Positions 59,432 through 64,000 of a stretch of DNA of 64,000 bases are shown here, one piece after another. Origin of the DNA: Sphingomonas hankookensis. GTDB lineage: Bacteria; Pseudomonadota; Alphaproteobacteria; Sphingomonadales; Sphingomonadaceae. The stretch's first letter is position 1, and each line of letters begins with the position of its first letter. The translations under genes were made by a program, and so were the position numbers. The stretch spans positions 124,001 through 188,000 of the forward strand of contig NZ_JAKREV010000001.1 in the NCBI RefSeq assembly GCF_022664465.1. The letters are read 5' to 3'. Below the pieces are notes generated by a model. That model ran no database searches and had not been told where the DNA came from. It saw nothing but the letters and a program-made list of their open reading frames with translations.

Positions 59432-60223
59432 TTACGCTTCGACGGTCGCTTCCGGCTGCGCGGCCGGCTCGGCGGTCAGCGCCTCTTCGGCCGGCGGTTC
59501 GTCCATCGCGCCCAGATCGCGGCCCGAATGCGCCATCGCCTGCTGACCACCGCGGGTCGCGGCGATCGCGATCGCTTCGCAATACAGACGGATCGCGCGG
59601 CTGGCGTCGTCGTTGGCGGGCACCGGGAAGGCGATGCCGTCCGGCGACACGTTCGAATCGAGGATCGCGACGACCGGGATACCCAGCGTGTTGGCTTCCT
59701 TGATCGCCAGCTCTTCCTTGTTCGCGTCGATCACGAACATGATGTCGGGAATGCCGCCCAGATCGCGGATACCGCCGAGCGACAGCTCGAGCTTGTCCTT
59801 CTCGCGGGTCAGGTTCAGCACTTCCTTCTTGGTCAGGCCGTGCGTGTCGCCCGACAGCTGCTCTTCGAGGGCCTTCAGGCGCTTGATCGAGTTGCTGATC
59901 GTCTTCCAGTTGGTGAGCATGCCGCCCAGCCAGCGGTGGTTGACGAAGTGCTGGCCCGACTTGCGGGCGGCTTCGGCGATCGGCTCCTGCGCCTGGCGCT
60001 TGGTGCCGACGAACAGCACCTTGCCGCCCGACGCGACGGTCGAAGACACGAATTCCAGTGCGCGCGCGAACAGCGGCACGGTCTGCGACAGGTCGAGGAT
60101 GTGGACGCCGTTACGATCGCCAAAGATGTACGGCTTCATCTTCGGGTTCCAGCGGTGGGTCTGGTGGCCGAAGTGCGCGCCCGATTCGAGCAGCGCCTGC
60201 ATGGTGACGACGGGTGCCGCCAT
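59432..60223 (-). CDS. rpsB: Ribosomal protein uS2
   Basis: 263 residues with [19 protein letters not shown] at the N-terminus and [16 protein letters not shown] and [16 protein letters not shown] inside. The C-terminal Glu/Ala-rich tail is longer than in E. coli, as is common in alphaproteobacteria. AAGGA lies 7 bases before the ATG. It has a roughly 100-base leader if the promoter at 60328 is right. Confidence 0.97.
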   Translation of the reverse strand: MAAPVVTMQALLESGAHFGHQTHRWNPKMKPYIFGDRNGVHILDLSQTVPLFARALEFVSSTVASGGKVLFVGTKRQAQEPIAEAARKSGQHFVNHRWLGGMLTNWKTISNSIKRLKALEEQLSGDTHGLTKKEVLNLTREKDKLELSLGGIRDLGGIPDIMFVIDANKEELAIKEANTLGIPVVAILDSNVSPDGIAFPVPANDDASRAIRLYCEAIAIAATRGGQQAMAHSGRDLGAMDEPPAEEALTAEPAAQPEATVEA

Positions 60224-60327
60224 AGGATAATTCCTTCCGGTTGTTCCTCTGGGAAGCAGGAACCCTTCGTTGGGCCAAAGGCCCGGGCACCGGTATATGC
60301 GCTTCCCATGTGGGGTTGAGACCCGCG

Positions 60328-60356
60328 CCCTTAGCGCACGTCGCCGTAACGATCAA
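60328..60356 (-). promoter_or_regulatory. Probable promoter of rpsB-tsf
   Basis: On the minus strand TTGATC (60356-60351) and TAAGGG (60333-60328) are separated by 17 bases. The start would be near 60321, leaving a leader of about 100 bases where S2 may regulate its own message. The rest of the gap to 60481 holds no gene. Confidence 0.5.
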
Positions 60357-60481
60357 GGCTTGACGTTGGAACGATATGAGAACATACAGGGTTCAGATAC
60401 GGTCCATGGAACCGCATTCAACTCAAGTGGTTGGGATGAATGCGATTTTAATAGGTCGCTTGTGTATCGGGGAGTTTCGAG

Positions 60482-60706
60482 ATGGCCCTGTTCGTTTCCG
60501 CATTGTTTGCCTTTGCTTTCGTTGTCGCGATCGCCACCGTTATCGGCACACTGCTCCCGGCCAAGGATCGCATCCTTCGCCTGCTGCTGCGCGGTCCGGA
60601 ATGGACGATCGAGTCGCTGCCGCCGGTACGCTTGACGTCGCGCCGTGGCGTTATTCGCCAGCGCAGCGTTACGCCCGCAGCACAGTCGCTTCGCGCTGCC
60701 GCCTGA
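60482..60706 (+). CDS. Small single-helix membrane protein
   Basis: 74 residues. An N-terminal helix (ALFVSALFAFAFVVAIATVI) is followed by a basic cytoplasmic tail ending SLRAAA. GGGGAG lies 7 bases before the ATG, a strong site. The 3' end overlaps the pssA 3' end on the other strand by 38 bases. No family recognised. Confidence 0.65.
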   Translation: MALFVSALFAFAFVVAIATVIGTLLPAKDRILRLLLRGPEWTIESLPPVRLTSRRGVIRQRSVTPAAQSLRAAA

Positions 60707-61436
60707 CCTTCGCGTAGCTGCGGATGCTGAACGGGAGCGTCGCTAAATAAGCGACGCACACCACCGTCAGCGTCTGCCACGGCGCCGATACCAGCGCCGC
60801 CGCGACGATGACCACGCCCGCCATCGCTTCGAAGCGGATGTTGCGGCGTAGCTTCAGCGACGACCAGCTGAACGTAGCGAGGCTCGACACCATTAGGAAC
60901 GCGACGAACGCAACCCATGGTGCCACGACCCATGGCGATCGGAACCATTCGAGGTCGGTCCAGATCCACGCGTAGAGCGGCAGCATCGCCAGTCCCGCGC
61001 CCGCCGGTGCGGGAATTCCGGTCAGGAACCCGGCCGATTTGTGCGGTTGATCGGTTACATCGATACGCGCGTTGAACCGGGCGAGACGGAGCGCGGTGAA
61101 CACCGCATAAATCAGCGATACGATCCATCCGACGCGCGGCTCGGCCAGCAGCGCCCATAGGTACATGATCAATGCGGGGGATACGCCGAACGAAATGGCG
61201 TCGGACAGCGAATCGAGCTCGGCCCCGAACCGGCTTTCACCGCGGACCAACCGTGCCACGCGACCGTCGAGCCCGTCGAGCACGCCGGCGAGCAGCACCA
61301 TCAGAACGGCGCGTTCCCATTCTCCGCCGATCGCGAAGCGGATACCGGTCAGACCGGAACAGAGCGCCAGCGCGGTGATGGCATTGGGCGCGACGGCGCG
61401 CAGCGGAATACCGCGGACGGGGAGCGGGCGGCGCAT
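60669..61436 (-). CDS. pssA: CDP-diacylglycerol-serine O-phosphatidyltransferase
   Basis: 255 residues, polytopic. The CDP-alcohol phosphatidyltransferase motif is complete: DGRVARLVRGESRFGAELDS then LSD fits DG-x2-AR-x8-G-x3-D-x3-D. FGVSPALIMYLW is conserved. It joins serine to CDP-diacylglycerol; Psd, one base upstream, then decarboxylates the product. Confidence 0.93.
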   Translation of the reverse strand: MRRPLPVRGIPLRAVAPNAITALALCSGLTGIRFAIGGEWERAVLMVLLAGVLDGLDGRVARLVRGESRFGAELDSLSDAISFGVSPALIMYLWALLAEPRVGWIVSLIYAVFTALRLARFNARIDVTDQPHKSAGFLTGIPAPAGAGLAMLPLYAWIWTDLEWFRSPWVVAPWVAFVAFLMVSSLATFSWSSLKLRRNIRFEAMAGVVIVAAALVSAPWQTLTVVCVAYLATLPFSIRSYAKVRRQREATVLRA

Positions 61437-61437
61437 C

Positions 61438-62169
61438 TTACTGCGCGATACCGGTCGCGGCGGGCAGGCCCGGTCGACCCAGCACGGTTTCACCCGCGAC
61501 GCTACGTTGTCCCAGGGTCACTTGCGGCTCGATCCCTTCCGGTAGAAACACATCGACGCGGCTGCCGAAGCGGATCAGCCCGATCCGCTGCCCGGCCGCC
61601 ACGAAATCGCCGGGCTTCACGAAGCCGACGATCCGCCGCGCGACCAGTCCGGCGATCTGCGTGAAGCCAATCCGTCGGCCATCAAGGCCCTCGACCACGA
61701 TATGCTGGCGCTCATTCTCGTCGCTCGCCTTGTCGAGATCGGCGTTCAGGAACTTGCCTGAGATATAGACGACCTGCCGGATCGTGCCGGCGATCGGTGT
61801 CCGGTTGATATGCACATCGAACACCGACATGAAGATCGAAACCCGCACCAGCGGCTCATCGCCAAGGCCGTGCGGCCCGCGCAGTTCGACCGGCAGTTCG
61901 ACCCGCTCAATCATCGTCACCAGCCCGTCGGCGGGCGCGACGATCAGCCCGTCGCCCTGCGGCGTGGTGCGGACCGGATCGCGAAAGAACGACGCGACCC
62001 AGAGCGTGACCAGCCCCATCGGCCATGCCAGCGTCTCCCACGCCATGAAGGCGAAGAAGGCGGTGATGACGGCGGCGATGAGGACGTATTTGCGCCCTTC
62101 GGGATGAACCGAGGGCCAGCGCCACTTGACGGTCGTGGTGCCGACCGCGGGCTTTTCGAGCGATGCCAT
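61438..62169 (-). CDS. psd: Phosphatidylserine decarboxylase, short form
   Basis: 243 residues. After one or two N-terminal helices, the core has [40 protein letters not shown] and the self-cleavage site [15 protein letters not shown], where Ser203 becomes the pyruvoyl group. This is the short Psd type seen in alphaproteobacteria. It makes phosphatidylethanolamine. pssA follows one base after its stop, so the two form an operon. Confidence 0.94.
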   Translation of the reverse strand: MASLEKPAVGTTTVKWRWPSVHPEGRKYVLIAAVITAFFAFMAWETLAWPMGLVTLWVASFFRDPVRTTPQGDGLIVAPADGLVTMIERVELPVELRGPHGLGDEPLVRVSIFMSVFDVHINRTPIAGTIRQVVYISGKFLNADLDKASDENERQHIVVEGLDGRRIGFTQIAGLVARRIVGFVKPGDFVAAGQRIGLIRFGSRVDVFLPEGIEPQVTLGQRSVAGETVLGRPGLPAATGIAQ

Positions 62170-62300
62170 GAGCCGTGGTGTACCCAAGGTGAGCCGTGCT
62201 GACAACCGCCGAGCACGACCGGACCCGCCGGCATGCGGTTGATCGCGAGCCACCGACCCCGTAAGGCCGCGCCAATCGCAACAAAATCGAGAGCAGGCGC

Positions 62301-63521
62301 ATGGCGAAGATCAAGGTCAAAACCCCGGTCGTGGAAATCGACGGCGACGAAATGACCCGCATCATCTGGGCATGGATTCGCGAACGGCTGATCCAGCCCT
62401 ATCTCGAAATCGACCTCGATTATTACGACCTCGGCATCGAGAAGCGCGACGAGACCGACGACAAGATCACCGTCGACAGCGCCAAGGCGATCCAGAAGTA
62501 CGGCGTGGGCGTGAAGTGCGCGACGATCACCCCCGACGAGCAGCGCGTCGAGGAATTCGGTCTGAAGAAGATGTGGCGTTCGCCGAACGGCACGATCCGC
62601 AATATCCTCGGCGGCGTGGTCTTTCGCGAACCGATCGTCATCTCGAACGTGCCCCGCCTGATCCCGGGCTGGACCAAGCCGATCGTCGTCGGCCGTCACG
62701 CCTTCGGCGACCAGTATAAGGCGACCGACTTCAAGGTCCCCGGCGCGGGCAAGCTGACCATGAAGTGGGAAGGCACCGATGGCCAGGTGATCGAGGAGGA
62801 AGTGTTCGACTTCCCCGCCGCCGGCGTCGCGATGGGCATGTACAATCTGGACGAATCGATCCGCGATTTTGCGCGCGCATCGATGAACTACGGGCTCGGC
62901 CGCGGCTGGCCGGTGTATCTTTCGACCAAGAATACGATCCTCAAGGCGTATGACGGTCGGTTCAAGGATATCTTCGAGGAAGTATTCGCGACCGAATTCA
63001 AGGACAAGTTCCAGACCGCCGGCATCGAATATCAGCATCGCCTGATCGACGATATGGTGGCATCGGCGCTGAAGTGGCACGGCGAGTTCGTCTGGGCCTG
63101 CAAGAACTATGACGGCGACGTGCAGTCGGATCAGGTTGCGCAAGGGTTCGGCTCGCTCGGCCTGATGACTTCGGTTCTGATGTCGCCGGACGGCAAGACG
63201 ATCGAGGCCGAAGCGGCGCACGGCACCGTTACGCGCCACTATCGCCAACATCAGCAGGGCAAGGCGACCTCGACCAACCCGATCGCGTCGATCTTCGCGT
63301 GGACCGGTGGCCTGAAGTATCGCGGCAAGTTCGACGGCACGCCCGACGTGACGAAGTTCGCCGAAACCCTCGAGCGCGTCTGCATCCAGACCGTCGAGGA
63401 CGGCCACATGACCAAGGATCTCGCGATCCTGATCGGTCCGGATCAGCCTTGGATGACCACCGAACAGTTCTTTGAACAGGTTCGTGTCAACCTCGAACAG
63501 GCGATGGGCGCACAGGGCTAA
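62301..63521 (+). CDS. icd: NADP-dependent isocitrate dehydrogenase (eukaryote-like type)
   Basis: 406 residues, homologous to eukaryotic and alphaproteobacterial IDH rather than E. coli Icd: [19 protein letters not shown] at the start, [44 protein letters not shown] [16 protein letters not shown] and [20 protein letters not shown] with the metal Asp residues. It makes 2-oxoglutarate and NADPH in the TCA cycle. Confidence 0.96.
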   Translation: MAKIKVKTPVVEIDGDEMTRIIWAWIRERLIQPYLEIDLDYYDLGIEKRDETDDKITVDSAKAIQKYGVGVKCATITPDEQRVEEFGLKKMWRSPNGTIRNILGGVVFREPIVISNVPRLIPGWTKPIVVGRHAFGDQYKATDFKVPGAGKLTMKWEGTDGQVIEEEVFDFPAAGVAMGMYNLDESIRDFARASMNYGLGRGWPVYLSTKNTILKAYDGRFKDIFEEVFATEFKDKFQTAGIEYQHRLIDDMVASALKWHGEFVWACKNYDGDVQSDQVAQGFGSLGLMTSVLMSPDGKTIEAEAAHGTVTRHYRQHQQGKATSTNPIASIFAWTGGLKYRGKFDGTPDVTKFAETLERVCIQTVEDGHMTKDLAILIGPDQPWMTTEQFFEQVRVNLEQAMGAQG

Positions 63522-63544
63522 GCCCGCCCTCACGCTGAACGACG

Positions 63545-63580
63545 CGAACGGCGTCCATCCGATGGGATGGGCGCCGTTCG
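63545..63580 (+). terminator. Hairpin after icd
   Basis: CGAACGGCG and CGCCGTTCG pair perfectly, with CCATCC/GGATGG continuing the stem. There is no T run, so it may be a Rho-dependent end, a message stabiliser, or both. Confidence 0.55.
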
Positions 63581-63627
63581 TGCATTGGCGGTTGCCGCAT
63601 CCGTGCCGCATCCGCAACAATGCCGCC

Positions 63628-64000
63628 ATGCCATTGCCGATTGATTCGACGCCGTTCAGCGATTCGCTGGTCATTCTGGGGGCCGCCGGGCTCGTCATTC
63701 CCGCTTTCGCCCGGTTCCGCGTCAATCCGGTCATCGGCTTCATCCTCGTCGGCGTGCTGGTCGGCCCGTTCGGGCTGGGCGCGCTGGTCGACCGCGTGCC
63801 GTGGCTGTTCCACATCACCATTACCGACCGCCATTCGATCGAGCCCTTTGCCGAGTTCGGCATCGTGCTGTTGCTGTTCTCGATCGGGCTCGAACTGTCG
63901 TTCAAGCGGCTCTGGGCGATGCGGCGGCAGGTGTTCGGGCTGGGCGCGGCCGAGCTGTTCGGGTCGGGCGTGCTAATCGGCGGCGGATTGATGCTGTTGG
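63628..64000 (+). CDS. CPA2 cation:proton antiporter, KefB type, 5' part
   Basis: The first 124 codons are present; the gene runs off the edge. MPLPIDSTPFSDSLVILGAAG opens a multi-helix protein with PAFARFRVNPVIGFILVGVLVGPFGLG and FAEFGIVLLLFSIGLELSFKRLW, the CPA2/KefB/RosB signature. It exchanges K+ or Na+ for protons. Whether it has the C-terminal TrkA-N domain of KefB cannot be seen. Confidence 0.9.
   Translation, partial: MPLPIDSTPFSDSLVILGAAGLVIPAFARFRVNPVIGFILVGVLVGPFGLGALVDRVPWLFHITITDRHSIEPFAEFGIVLLLFSIGLELSFKRLWAMRRQVFGLGAAELFGSGVLIGGGLMLL

Noticed and set aside
60380..60394. LexA-type box GAAC-N7-GTTC before rpsB
   Set aside because: Alphaproteobacterial LexA boxes are direct repeats (GTTC-N7-GTTC); this is an inverted arrangement and lies near housekeeping and unknown genes.

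Overview
The window is GC-rich chromosomal DNA from an alphaproteobacterium, most likely a sphingomonad (Sphingomonas or a close relative). The clues are a Caulobacter/Xanthomonas-type TonB receptor operon with SapC and tryptophan-halogenase-like genes, eukaryote-like NADP isocitrate dehydrogenase, short-form phosphatidylserine decarboxylase, and a bamA-ompH-fabZ junction with no lpxD or lpxA. The last point fits bacteria that use glycosphingolipid in place of lipid A. I saw no tRNA, rRNA, CRISPR array, transposase or integrase.

Region 1 (1-18045) is a type VI secretion cluster. A minus-strand operon runs ompA-like, tssA, tssB, tssC, hcp, tagJ, tssE, tssF, tssG, then a muramidase gene, a lipoprotein gene, clpV, a small membrane protein, a Cys/His amidase-like gene and a second lipoprotein cut by the window edge. 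vgrG and the FHA gene tagH diverge on the plus strand. The two wall hydrolases share an N-terminal peptidoglycan-binding domain, lack a signal peptide, and are each followed by a lipoprotein. They look like two effector-immunity modules. tssJ, tssK, tssL, tssM and PAAR are not here and may lie to the left.

Region 2 (18056-27580) is a complete nitrate-assimilation locus (nasT, nasS, narK, nirB, nirD, nasA, cobA) in which every gene except nirD and cobA carries an inactivating lesion. There are two in-frame stops (nasT, nasA) and four single-base frameshifts (nasS, narK twice, nirB). The ANTAR-type antitermination leader in front of narK is still recognisable. A long inverted repeat sits between nirD and nasA.

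Region 3 (27672-37282) has a YkgJ-like cysteine-cluster gene and then a LacI-type carbohydrate operon: TonB receptor (signal peptide separated from the mature frame by a one-base deletion), halogenase-like flavoprotein, SapC, cupin-like protein, second halogenase-like flavoprotein, and the LacI regulator as last gene. GAACGTTC-type palindromes lie upstream of the receptor and at the start of a GH3 beta-glucosidase gene 9 kb away (46246-48606), suggesting one regulon.

Region 4 (37359-46172) is a potassium operon: a TorF-like porin whose ribosome-binding site is folded into a hairpin, a 27-residue membrane peptide, kdpF, kdpA, kdpB, kdpC, and the two-component pair kdpD-kdpE.

Region 5 (48662-64000) is housekeeping: rpmE; the envelope/translation run rpsB, tsf, pyrH, frr, uppS, cdsA, dxr, rseP, bamA, ompH, fabZ, mostly with 4-base stop/start overlaps; pssA and psd for phosphatidylethanolamine; icd; and the start of a KefB-type antiporter. 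All start sites, domains and lesions were read by eye; no database search was possible.
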